Shown here one piece after another: positions 23,253-32,853 of a stretch of 64,000 bases of DNA; position 1 is the first letter of the stretch; every line of letters begins with the position of its first letter. The notes beneath the pieces were generated by a model. It ran no database searches. It was not told the DNA's origin and saw nothing but the letters and a program-made list of their open reading frames with translations. The stretch comes from Siphonodentalium dalli (lineage: Eukaryota; Mollusca; Scaphopoda; Gadilida; Siphonodentaliidae): NCBI GenBank assembly GCA_032622095.1, contig CP136066.1:198514816-198578815 (forward strand), given 5' to 3'. Position numbers and translations under genes: made by a program.

Positions 23253-23543
23253 TTAGCCTCTGACGGCTATAATTGGATATACATGTAGGCGTTCCTGAGT
23301 GTTGTCCCGGAATAGCGCAGACGGCTTTGGTGCATCCGTCTCCATTGCTTCGTCGATGGGTCCTTTGGACACGGCATTCGGGATATCCTCAGGTCGCTGG
23401 TCCAACTGCTTACTATACATAATGGCTAACCTTGGCAACTGATGTTTAACAAATTTCCACCAGAATCGGTGGGTCAAGATAATGAAAATTACTACTGTAA
23501 CTACGTTACTAGGGCAAAATACCACCCTGGCCATCTCTACCAT
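23253..23543 (-). CDS. small accessory frame with one predicted membrane segment
   Basis: The 96-residue frame starts at an ATG (23543). Residues ~12-24 (NVVTVVIFIILTH) form a hydrophobic stretch suitable as a membrane anchor, followed by aromatic/basic residues (RFWWKFVKH) and a polar tail. Its position downstream of pol is where envelope genes sit in env-bearing gypsy elements, so it could be the anchor and tail left from a deleted env. It could also be an unrelated small protein. There is no family match by eye. Confidence 0.4.
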   Translation of the reverse strand: MVEMARVVFCPSNVVTVVIFIILTHRFWWKFVKHQLPRLAIMYSKQLDQRPEDIPNAVSKGPIDEAMETDAPKPSALFRDNTQERLHVYPIIAVRG

Positions 23544-23903
23544 TCATTGGGGTAATACTTTTTCGTTCACTAAGTCAGTCGTGAGCATATTTTCGATCGC
23601 GCTTGATTTGTGCGGGATTCGCTTAACGTAGTAACCCTAAGGGTGGCGGTGTGCACGTCGCCGTGGTGCTCGTTATCTCTCGGCGCGTGATTGTAAAGTT
23701 CAAAGCTTTATTTATTAAATCGCCATGCGTACGTGCCGGGTTTCATGGGGCGCGCGACCTGTCATTGATCCGAACATGACTATTTATTCGCGATTCGGTC
23801 TGGGGCGTCGGGCTAACTATTTTCAACATTTACGAAGCCAGGTTAGGTTTGCCAATAAGCCAGTTAAGGGTAGGGTCGCATTTCTTCTGTAATGGACCCC
23901 AGG

Positions 23904-25489
23904 TCACTGTTTCGAGCACTCTATTATTATTGCTGATAGCAGGGCTTGAAGCGACGGTTTGCCTATTAAGTTGATGCTCGCTCCATTCATGAGCTGCTTA
24001 CACTTGCGAGGGGCCGGTACGGGCCTAGATTCACGAGGGTTTTGTTCAATGGCGGCCACTTCCATTAACTCATCCTCTGAGCTGTCATCACTTGTAAACA
24101 TCTTTGTTACTTTGCGCCCGTTTCGACGAGGCGCTGGAGCGCGTCGTGCCTTGGCACTCGGCTCTGGTCTCTCGTCCATGGACGAGTCAGGGTTTTGTAG
24201 CGGCTCTGAGCGTGCGAGTCGCGTTTTCCTACGCTGTAAGCGCATCTTAAGCTCGCTTAAAGGGACATCTTCGTCATCGGAGTCCGAACATTGTCTCCGA
24301 TATCGAGCGATTACATCATCTGGTAATGGTTCTGTTTCATCGCCAGAAGACCCACCCACAGGGTTAGGGGCAGGAACGTCGCTATCTTCGTCTTCGGGGG
24401 GAACAACATACGTTTGAGCACGCTTGTTGTTGTCAGTTTTGGGGATTTCCCATTCCAGGTTGGCCTTGCGCATGTGTTCAGCATGGGATTGTGTGACTTT
24501 CCCAGTTAATTGATTCCTTACCTCGAAAGTAACGGGCGTTATTTGCTTGGTTATGCGGAAGTAAAGTTTCCATTTGCTTTCAAGTTTGCTTTTTCGTAAA
24601 TGATTCTTCACATAGACGGCCTCGCCAATCTCGAATTTGGTGTCTGTGGCCTTTTTGTTAACTTTCGCTGCTTGTTGGCGTTTCGCCTGTTTCACGTGTT
24701 TGTGTACCATCATAAATGATTTAGGCTGTTGCTGTAATGTTATTTGACAATAACCTTTCCCAGCACGATTGCGTCTTCGTCCATACGTGACTGATTTTCC
24801 AACTACACTGCCGCGCCGTAGATAAACGGTTTTATTAGTGTTGTTCACAAGTAGCAATGGGACTTGATGTCTTTTACCTAGTTCCGAAATCGAATTCCTT
24901 ACCTCCAAACCGGGTTTTGATGCTAGGTAACCTTTCTTGATTTGGGCAACCTCTATTAATGTCGACTTGTGAAGAGAAGCTAAGTTTTTTGATTTTCCCA
25001 TACATAAAGTTGATGTTTGAGGCTTTAAGCTAACCTTGCTGGTCAATCTCAGCAGGGAAGCTATGTGCGCGTCCGATTCCAATGGGACGTACACGTCACT
25101 GACCTTGAGGCATCCCAGATCATAATATAGTCTGACCCCCCGAGAGGTCAACCAATCCCTCCCCAAAATCATATTCCGGGTCATATCATTCGCTACATAA
25201 AATTTATGGGTTAATTTTAGTTTCGCCATTCTGAAGGTCAGTTCCACGCTACCAAGTACGCCCAGTGACTTCCCATTCACGGAGCTAAGGTTGATGTGTT
25301 CCCTAGTTAGTTTTGGTCGGAACTGTAATGCGTCATAGACGCGTTTGTGAATCAATGATACTTCCGCTCCACTATCTACTAATGAGCGATATTTATTTTT
25401 CCCTATTCTGACTAAACACGAGCTGGGATTCCCCACAATGTTGATACTAAATTTCCTCTCACATGTGGCCTCAATGAGAGGATTCCTTA
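23904..25489 (-). CDS. protease fused in frame to an integrase C-terminal tail (internally deleted pol)
   Basis: Read in the -1 frame relative to gag from the slippery site at 25490-25496. Before the first possible initiator the frame is already open across the gag stop, so it is likely made only as a Gag-Pro fusion. Near the start is the retropepsin active site VDSGAEVSLI, and about 70 residues later the second retropepsin motif ILGRDWL. After a linker (VPLLLVNNTNKTVYLRRG) the protein passes without any RT, RNase H or DDE integrase motifs into AKRQQAAKVNKK...KFEIGEAVYVKN, then KLESKWKLYF and SHAEHMRKANLEW, which resemble the DNA-binding C-terminal part of gypsy integrases. A long acidic/serine tail follows. 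The deletion junction lies near residue 230 and keeps the frame. Confidence 0.88.
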
Positions 25490-26575
25490 GTTTTTTGCGT
25501 ATGTGGGCGGGGTCATTAGTCGCGGTGGTTCGTTTAATGTCGGATATCTCCGGCTGTGACGCGGTGTATCATGGGATAGGTCACGTGATCGGTTCGGCTG
25601 ATCTCGGCGGATTCCCCTAGGTGGCGTTACTGGCGTGTTCCATTGCCTCTGCTTCGAATCTCCGGATTTAGAGGGGCAATTTCTAGCCAAGTGATTACCA
25701 TTGCAACCCCAGCAAGATACGTGCCTTCGGTTTTCGGTCTTAAAGGGGCAGTCGCGAGCGAAATGGTCACCTTGACACGTCCAACATTCGACTGTTCGTG
25801 GTTTAACCACCGCTTCGACATGCACCTGTCTCGGGCGTGATCGGTGTTCACGGGTCGTGTGGTTATCGCTTGCGCAAATATCGCAGGTTGTTCTCGCGCG
25901 TTTGTTTCTGAAACTATCGATTTCCATTGCTTCCGGTTCGTTTTCGTTGTAATTTTCGCGGCCCGTTCGTAGGTTGAATACCCGTCGGATCCCCATTTCC
26001 CGCATGGCGATGTCGGCTGCCAATTTTAGTGTTTTCGGCGCATCCCTGATCAACTTCATTTTCAAACTGTCGCTTCTTAAAGCGTCAATATAAAACCCTA
26101 CGAGTTGGCCTTCAACCGCGTTGATCCCGCCGAGCTGCTCTCGGTATGCCACAATCGCGATCTCCAAAATCCGTTCGGCAAGCACATGTAAATTTTCGTT
26201 TTGTTTTTGCTTGATTTTTCTTAGCATCGAAAAGGCGAATTGAATGTCATTTATCTCGGCAAATCGACTAGATAATTCAGTTTTTGTGTCTTGCCACGTG
26301 GCGTTAGGATTCGTGGCCAAATATCTTTGTAAAAAATCTGATACGGGGCCCGTCGCGCTCTGAAATGCCATATAGGGCTTCTTTGCTTCGTTAGCGCCGG
26401 TTAGGATCGCGCATTTTTCTATCGACTTGACCCACCCGTGGTATTTCGTGGGGTCCCCGTCAAATGACGTCACTACCTGTGTCACCGTAGTCATGGCCAT
26501 TGCAGCAATTTGAGAATTGATAGATTCTGTTAATGGGGCGAGAACACCAGCTGATTGTTGTTGTTGGGTAGCCAT
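25487..26575 (-). CDS. gag: gag polyprotein of the LTR element
   Basis: 362 residues from the ATG at 26575 (MATQQQQSAGVL); the frame is open five codons further without an ATG. The first ~220 residues have the capsid-like composition of gypsy Gag (VTSFDGDPTKYHGWVKSIEK, then RYLATNP and AEINDIQFAFSMLRKIKQK). The C-terminal third carries nucleocapsid-type zinc knuckles: CDICASDNHTTREH, CWTCQGDHFARDC and CWGCNGNHLARNC. The last two have three rather than four residues between the second cysteine and the histidine, so they are variants of the usual CCHC spacing. A basic tail follows. The stop is TAA, preceded by the frameshift heptamer. The frame is intact, consistent with recent activity as a packaging protein. 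Confidence 0.92.
   Translation of the reverse strand: MATQQQQSAGVLAPLTESINSQIAAMAMTTVTQVVTSFDGDPTKYHGWVKSIEKCAILTGANEAKKPYMAFQSATGPVSDFLQRYLATNPNATWQDTKTELSSRFAEINDIQFAFSMLRKIKQKQNENLHVLAERILEIAIVAYREQLGGINAVEGQLVGFYIDALRSDSLKMKLIRDAPKTLKLAADIAMREMGIRRVFNLRTGRENYNENEPEAMEIDSFRNKRARTTCDICASDNHTTREHRSRPRQVHVEAVVKPRTVECWTCQGDHFARDCPFKTENRRHVSCWGCNGNHLARNCPSKSGDSKQRQWNTPVTPPRGIRRDQPNRSRDLSHDTPRHSRRYPTLNEPPRLMTPPTYAKN
25490..25496 (-). promoter_or_regulatory. -1 ribosomal frameshift heptamer A AAA AAC
   Basis: On the minus strand the gag frame ends GCA AAA AAC TAA. The heptamer is phased exactly as X XXY YYZ directly before the stop, and a one-base slip back enters the protease frame (CTA AGG AAT). 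This is a classical retroviral slippery sequence. I did not establish a downstream pseudoknot. Confidence 0.88.
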
Positions 26576-26675
26576 TATGATAATAAACAATTAGACTCAC
26601 GTTTTGCGAATTTTCCCACACTGTTTCTGTTCACACTGTTCCTCTTCTGGTTTCACGTTGTGTCTGTGATTAGCG

Positions 26676-26700
26676 TTCAGATCCTGGCTCGAAGGCACCA
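26676..26700 (-). other. possible primer-binding site
   Basis: On the minus strand TGGTGCCTTCGAGCCAGG lies 11 nt downstream of the 5' LTR. It starts with the TGG expected opposite a tRNA CCA end. I could not match the rest to a particular tRNA, and the 11-nt gap is longer than usual. Confidence 0.45.
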
Positions 26701-26711
26701 GTTAAGAGATA

Positions 26712-27460
26712 TGTGCCAATACGGGTACATATAACTCTTAAGGCTATCAGAACGGTTTGATTATTTATATATAACAAAGTCAATAATGTTCAATCATGGG
26801 TATCTGGGTTTCTCTTCCTGTCGTCTGCTTGGGTTGGGATCTTCTTCCGTCTTCATAGGTTGGATGTATCTGCTTGTCTTCTACTCGGTTGAGTTCCGGT
26901 TGAGTTTATCTTCCTGTCGTCTCATGTTCTTCTTCCGCCGGCGCATCAGTGAGATGTTGTTAGGATCACAAGATCATCATGTTTACCTTGTATCTTCATC
27001 CATCCTTCTAGCTGCTTTTCTCTGGCGTCCGAGAATTTGTTGTTACTATCGGGTAGCTGGTTAGAACTGTCTTATCATGTCGGCTTCTTCTTCCTAAAAT
27101 ACCCAGTGTCTGCTAATCACGGCCATGTGTATTTTCACGGCGCGTCGGTTCATCGTACTTAGGGTAATTGAGTTATCGTCATCTCCCCATGGGTCCTATT
27201 AACTCTCCTGGTTTCAGTAGCTTTCTAGGCGATACATCTGGTCTTGATAATCCTCAAGACCGTGTTCTGTTTACTCCACAAATCATTTCCCTATGTTATT
27301 GCATGGACGCTCGCTAATTCGATTTGGTGCTCAGTACTTTTGTGATCTAGATGTGGTCAACAGCGACGCTGATATGTGTGGTAATCGAGCGCCCCTCTGA
27401 CAGAGATTTCCTATCTTCTTCCCGGGTTGAAAGTTATGTCCCTGTGGTTGTCTTGGCACA
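26712..27460 (-). repeat. 5' LTR (749 bp)
   Basis: In transcription order this is the upstream LTR. A TATA-like TATATAAATAATC lies on the minus strand around 26757-26772, ~45 bp before the LTR end, implying a long U3 and very short R-U5. Confidence 0.95.
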
Positions 27461-27738
27461 AATTTTAACGTAATTTTGACTGAGTTCTGGGCCAGATAGT
27501 ATTCCCGATAATGAAAAATAATAGATTTATAAAATCGATATCTAACAAATCTGAGCTTTGATGGGTGACTTCCTCGACTCGAATCAAATATTTTGAAATA
27601 GTAATTGAGAGGAGTTTTATCGGGTTGAGTACCTTTAATAATACAATGTTTTAGAGCTTCCTCTTTCAAATGTTATACAATATGGAATATTTTGTGTATA
27701 ATGCCATCTGGTCAATTGAAAATTATTTGGGCCTTTAA

Positions 27739-28312
27739 TTGTCCACCATATACCCCCATCGAGCACACCATGATGTTATATAAAACATAATAATGAACTT
27801 ACGGGCACAACATGATGATTATATTGATGAAATAACGGTAATATTCAGAAATTACACAAAAACAAAAATCAATTAAAAACACGTTTCTTTTAAGGAATGT
27901 CCCCCCCCCTAAGAAATTGATATTGACTAAAAAATGGAGCTATTCGGTATTGAAAAACCAAAAAATTCAATTAAAGAGTGTTTTGTTTTTAAAGAGCGTT
28001 TTCTTTATAACTCAAATAAGTGACTTTAAAGAATGACCCGAAACTTCACCAAGCTCACACACCCAATAGTTTGAATTTGACTTATATACGGCCAAAGTTG
28101 ATCATTTGTGGTGTTGTAAATTGTTTCAGAGATCTCGTTGACAATACATTGCATTATTGGGTTATCACCCTTTCGGTACTGTGTCTTAAGTACGCTCATT
28201 ATTAAGTTGTAGGTAACATAATGGTGGGCTCGATGGGCATATAAGGTAGATACTTAAGTAACTATAATAGATCGCAAATGACCGTCATCACATATTTATA
28301 TCTGATAAAGCT
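27739..28312. other. no gene recognised
   Basis: AT-rich sequence with a short C-run at 27900-27909. Confidence 0.4.
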
Positions 28313-28369
28313 ATGCTCATTGTGTGTTCTGTAATATATCAACTATTATTGCATATATATAGGAGGGCA

Positions 28370-28740
28370 TATAGTTTGGTGATGATCGGATGGGGTATGT
28401 GGTCTGTAGGGTGTGCCAAAGGATTCAGTCATGCAAAGAGTAACATCCAAGATGGCTGCCATGTTTTTTTTATTGAAAATCATTCAGATTTGTTAGTTCC
28501 CATCTACAGGTGATCCTAAACAAGCCTATTAATTTTCAAAACAATTAATTCTTCACTAAATGTGGTCTGCAGGGTCTGCTGATTGCTTCAAATTTGAAAT
28601 CCAAGATGGCTGCTGGTGGCCATATTTTTTAAAGGAATTTTTGAAAGAAAAAAAACAATGACGAAGATCCATATGAAGTTTGGTGACGATCGGATGACAA
28701 ATGTGACCTGTAGGGTGTGCTAAATGAAACTGTTGACGGA
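28370..28740 (+). repeat. dispersed repeat, two to three ~190-bp units
   Basis: The units share TGTGGTCTGTAGGGTGTGCC, ATCCAAGATGGCTGC and GATGATCGGATG blocks. Units begin near 28380, 28558 and 28690. Confidence 0.7.
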
Positions 28741-28771
28741 CATAAGAACTGTTGGAAGCCAACCAATAGCT

Positions 28772-29137
28772 TTAACCCTTTACCCAACAAACCGGCCAAA
28801 TAAAGCTTCAACAGCCTAAAATATCATCGGTCTGTCTCAATAGAACCATACAAATATGGATATCATTGGAACCGGCTCCTTGACCACATTGTGATAGTTA
28901 CAGTTATGCCCTGTGCCAATGCATTCTCTTATATATGCGAGTCGACCATAGGTCGCCTCGCATATATAAGAGAATGCATTGGCCTAAAAAAAAAAAATCT
29001 TACATTCTTTAACAATTTTATAATTTTTAATATGTTAAGCCAATGCATTCTCTTATATATGCGAGGCGACCTATGGTCGACTCGCATATATAAGAGAATG
29101 CATTGGCACAGGGCACTTCTGTTGGGTAAAGGGTTAA
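28772..29137 (-). mobile_element. TTAA-flanked palindromic MITE, family P1 copy c
   Basis: Inverse orientation relative to 12793-13205, with the same ends and twin hairpins and TTAA at both edges. Confidence 0.92.
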
Positions 29138-29239
29138 AGTCGAGCTAAAAATGTCCATTCTGGCCATCGAATACCACAAATTGTCACCACTAAAGTTGTA
29201 TACCAGCCTTTTATTTGATTCCAGAATACATGTGTTTAA

Positions 29240-29328
29240 GACGGAGGTCCCCAGAGGATGAAATTGGTGACACTAGCCCGCTATGCATGGTAGCGACACT
29301 AAATTCACCCTCTGGGGACCTCATTTTG
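29240..29328 (+). mobile_element. hAT-like hairpin (family H2), partial
   Basis: Arms GAGGTCCCCAGAGGATGAAA and CACCCTCTGGGGACCTCA surround a CCCGCTATGC centre. Terminal sequences are not preserved. Confidence 0.75.
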
Positions 29329-30036
29329 CATTTTGCAGAATATTCAGAATGCCTGTTTGTAGGGTATTCGGGCATAACGAACACCATTTTAACCTATAAT
29401 ACGTGCCCCATTCCTCATTTCAGCACACCGCATGACTTGCTCAGCAATACAGCAACTACACAAAACATTAAAGGGGCACCCCCATACCCCGTATTAAAGC
29501 TCGTGGGCTCTTCCCCATACAACATTCGATTCAACTTTTGCCATGTTCGGACATGACAATTTTCTATGTTCAGATATCCTCAAAACAACAAATCGTGGGG
29601 TGAAGGAGTAGATCACTCGATCTTTTCGACCATCCCGGGTGCTTCGTGCCCAACTACTCTCCTCATCTCATTTTGCAAAAGTCTGGCATCATATTTTCAG
29701 GAATGGGTGTGGCCATCAATGGCAGGATAAAGAATATTGAAACAAAACCAAACAATGCATTATAATCGCATTTTATTTTGAAATATAGAAGCAACTCATG
29801 CAAATTTCCATGATAATATAACAAGCATAAATCACAATCATAAACAATTCATTAAACCATAATGATGAGCACTGTTGTATCAGGGGAACCAGAGGGAGGG
29901 GGGATTGACCATCCAGCCCTCCATAAATCCACCAATGGGGGCACAACGTGTCCTTTAATAATTCATAGAATTGCAAGTAATATATGTACCTCATATATCA
30001 ATAAAACAACATTGTTATATTGTCCTAAGAGAAATA
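29329..30036. other. no gene recognised
   Basis: The open frame 29215-29556 overlaps the H2 hairpin and shows no family features. Confidence 0.4.
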
Positions 30037-30251
30037 TACAGTAATGCCCTAAATAATCGACTTCTTAACCACAGCAGAATTATGGGTAACTTTTCAGGAT
30101 TTAGTCGGAAATATGGCTTGTTGCCATTCATCAGAAAGTTCTCAGTGAGAGTTTTCCGACGAATGGCAACAAGCCATATTTCTGACTAAATCCTGAAAAA
30201 TTACCCATAATTCTGCTGCTTTATGAGTCAATTATTTAGGGTATTACTGTA
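30037..30251. mobile_element. mariner-like foldback MITE (TA...TA)
   Basis: The ends TACAGTAATGCCCTAAATAA and its inverse TTATTTAGGGTATTACTGTA frame a near-complete palindrome (TTATGGGTAACTTTTCAGGA arms). The terminal TA and ACAGT start are as expected of Tc1/mariner-type elements. Confidence 0.8.
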
Positions 30252-30318
30252 TTTCCATTCTTTGGAAACCAATAATTTCATATGAGCTTTTTACTGGAAA
30301 GTGGTTTAACCCTTTGTA

Positions 30319-30936
30319 TACAGTAATGCTCTAATTAATCGACCTCTTAACCAAAGCAGAATTATGGGTAACTTTTCAGGATTTAGTTGGAAATATGGCT
30401 TTCCAATGAATGGCAACAAGCCATATTTAATAGCAAATCAATTACTGGCCAATAATAAGAAAACCACCATTTAACCCTTCCATGACGGGAGCTTCCTAAA
30501 ATTATGCGAAAACCCTCGCATATATAAGAGAATACATTGGCCTTACAATATTTACCTTGACCTTGTAAGCCAGTGCATTTAATTATCTTATATATGCGAG
30601 GGTCCATATGGGAGACTCGCATATATAAGATAATGCGCTGGCAAAGTAATTTTAATGCTGCACCAACGCAACTCCCGTCATGAAAATGTTAACCCTGAAT
30701 GGATTCTCCCATTCAGTTCTAAAAGTATACTAATAAATTAAATATAATTAATTAATAATTAAAATAAATGGACTACATGTATTATTCAATTATAGAGACA
30801 TTCAGATTATGAGATGACAGGCAGATAAAAACCCTATGAATTCCCCCATTCCATATTTCCGACTAAATCCTGAAAAGTTACCCATAATTCTGCTGTGGTT
30901 AAGAAGTCAATTATTTAGGGCATTAATTTACTTCAC
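30319..30936. mobile_element. second mariner-like foldback element, interrupted by a P2 MITE
   Basis: The left end at 30319-30437 and the right end at 30862-30936 match the halves of 30037-30251. Between them lies the P2 element 30471-30692, plus sequence whose inverse reappears at 31185-31285 (TTATTCAATTATAGAGAC and its complement). Confidence 0.65.
30471..30692 (+). mobile_element. TTAA MITE, family P2
   Basis: Left end TTAACCCTTCCATGACGGGA, right end CTCCCGTCATGAAAATGTTAA. Internal TATATGCGAG hairpin segments are partly deleted. Confidence 0.85.
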
Positions 30937-30949
30937 TATCTGGTTTACA

Positions 30950-31151
30950 TTAACACTTCCATGACTGGAGCTTCCTGAAATTTGTGAAAACCCTGTGCCA
31001 ATATATTCTCTCATAGGGAGTCTCGCATATATAAGAGAATACATAGGCCTAACAATATTAAACTGACCTTACTGTAAGCAATTGCATATTATTATATATG
31101 CGAGGCACATGATTTTTAATGCTGCACCAGATCCCGTCATGAAAAGGTTAA
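30950..31151 (+). mobile_element. TTAA MITE, family P2, degraded
   Basis: Left end TTAACACTTCCATGACTGGA, right end GTCATGAAAAGGTTAA, with hairpins reduced. Confidence 0.75.
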
Positions 31152-31285
31152 AGGAAACTTGGACTAGGGTATTTGTTGAACAACCATACAAATGATAGAA
31201 TGGGGGAGTTCATAGGGTGTATCTCTGCCTGTCATCTCATATTATATGAACGTCTCTATAATTGAATAATAGTCCATTATTAGGG

Positions 31286-32754
31286 TGTTTGTTAGACTAG
31301 TTAAATTCCCTACAAATAAATGAATTAATGAGAAGCAAGTAACAACGAATAAGCAATAATCCAGTTACAAATTGGCACTAAAATAGTTAAATGAATCAAT
31401 ATTTGGGCTAAAAAAGTCATGTGTTTCCGCTAACCAAACCAACCCTATTTTGTACCACCGAGAATTTTATTGTGAATTTTTGTTTAGATTAAAGTCTATT
31501 AGAAACGTCTTTTGAGGATGTTGTGCATCATATATAAATTCTTTAAAATGGAGCCATTAACATATAGTGTTATATAGGAGTGGGGTATGACTTCAGAACC
31601 CATACTCAACCACTCAGCTGGATACATCGAATTCACCACTGTTCCAGATTGTGACCTGAAAAAAATATCTGGCACTACCTGCTGCGTATCATAAAAAAAA
31701 AATTGAAATCAATAAACATAAAACTAGGTACATCATATCCCATTCCGCTAATCAAAATAAAAACTGGAAACTAAAAGATTTTGCCTGACATGCAGCTGTG
31801 ACATGTATTCAATTCTATCAACTTGTGTGATCTTCTACCGTATCTTCATTTATGATGTTCCTTACCATGAAGAGAACGAGGCCACACAAGGGCATTCAAG
31901 TTCATATCAAAGGCTGTGTAAATGTATATTAGCCAAGAGTTACATTTTATTCTATTGTATACAAAGGATGTGTTTTGAATGACTTGACGATTTGGCAAGA
32001 CAATTGAGGACATTAAGAACATTTTTAATATGCAATGACTGTGACATCAGTACATTTCTGGTTCACAGTCAGGACCAGTAGGAAAAGAATGGTGTTGATA
32101 AAAATGATACACATAAAACATAAACAAAATACATTTAAAAATAAAAACACTTTATTGAGTGTGTTTCAAACTGTGTAACAAAGCATTGCATAGTATCAAT
32201 AACGAAAACATATGTGATTCATTGTCGGGTTCTGTTATCATGTAGATATTTGTCACAAATCTTTGAAAAAGGGGTGGGTCTCTGAAAATACAACAGAAAC
32301 ATTTTTTGGAAAAAAAGGGGGTGGTGGGTGCCAAGATAGGTTAAAATGAAAATAGCGCCTGTGTTCTGGAACTTTTTTCCACCACCCCCCTGTTATAATA
32401 CCAATATTTGCCAACTTCCAACAACCAAATTGTGCCCAACCTTTGAAAACATGAAAGGAAATGTATACAAACAAGCCACTTTCCATTTGTGAAATCATGA
32501 ACAGTACGATTAACAGAACAATAAAGCTGTGAAATGGTAGAAGAGTTAGTCCATATTGCACTAATGTGAATAAATATGTGAAAGAGTATGAACCCGTAGC
32601 AATGAAGGATATACTAGTTAATAAAAATACGCATACAAACAAATATACACATATATATCAAATCTTTTATTAGTCAAAGTTTCCTTCAACGAAAACCATC
32701 TAGTGAAATCGGTTGGGATAATACTGATTTACGTCGAAGTACAGCTGCGTTAGC
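31286..32754. other. no gene recognised
   Basis: AT-rich sequence. The 129-codon minus frame at 32253-32642 is hydrophobic and low in complexity and I do not support it as a gene. Confidence 0.4.
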
Positions 32755-32853
32755 AGTCTTACTCTTCTATGAGAGACTCACATATATAAGAGAATGCACT
32801 GGCATAGGATCTTTAATGTGGCACCCATGCAGCTCCAGTCATGAAATGGTTAA
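32755..32853 (+). mobile_element. partial P2 MITE (right end)
   Basis: Second hairpin arm (ATATATAAGAGAATGCACTG) and terminal CAGCTCCAGTCATGAAATGG. The left half is missing. Confidence 0.7.

Larger units (their letters stand above)
21489..27464 (-). mobile_element. gypsy-type LTR retrotransposon, non-autonomous (no RT/RNase H/IN core)
   Basis: A complete element runs from 21493 to 27460 with identical-looking 749-bp LTRs (TGTGCC...GGCACA) and a 4-bp AATT target duplication (21489-21492 and 27461-27464). The intact R1 copy at 15726 reads GGTAATTTTAACG across the same site, confirming the empty site. In transcription order (minus strand) it carries gag, a -1 frameshift site, protease fused to an integrase C-terminal tail, then two accessory frames. 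The middle of pol is absent with the frame intact. The identical LTRs and open frames indicate a recent insertion that must have used reverse transcriptase supplied by another element. Confidence 0.93.
21207..27638 (-). mobile_element. TTAA foldback MITE family R1 copy 3, interrupted by an LTR retrotransposon
   Basis: The left piece is 21207-21492 and the right piece 27465-27638. Together they give a ~460-bp R1 element like 15726-16202 in the opposite orientation. The edges read AAGTTAA/AAGGTAC and GTACC/TTTAATAATAC. The uninterrupted family C copy shows the corresponding site without the insertion, which supports a TTAA target. Confidence 0.92.
20750..27738 (+). mobile_element. TTAA foldback MITE family C, interrupted by nested insertions
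   Basis: The left part (20750-21206) and right part (27639-27738) align with the uninterrupted copy at 13202-13651. The left terminus is AAGGCTCACTTAATTTTCGA and the right is GGGCCTTTAA, with TTAA on both sides. The middle is filled by an R1 element (21207-27638). A separate perfect hairpin lies in its left part at 20877-20972. Confidence 0.88.

Noticed and set aside
23959-24417. 152-codon plus-strand frame
   Set aside because: Antisense shadow of the serine/acidic tail of the pro-integrase-tail frame.
32253-32642. 129-codon hydrophobic minus-strand frame as a membrane protein gene
   Set aside because: AT-rich composition alone yields hydrophobic codons. No start context, homologous family or splice support.
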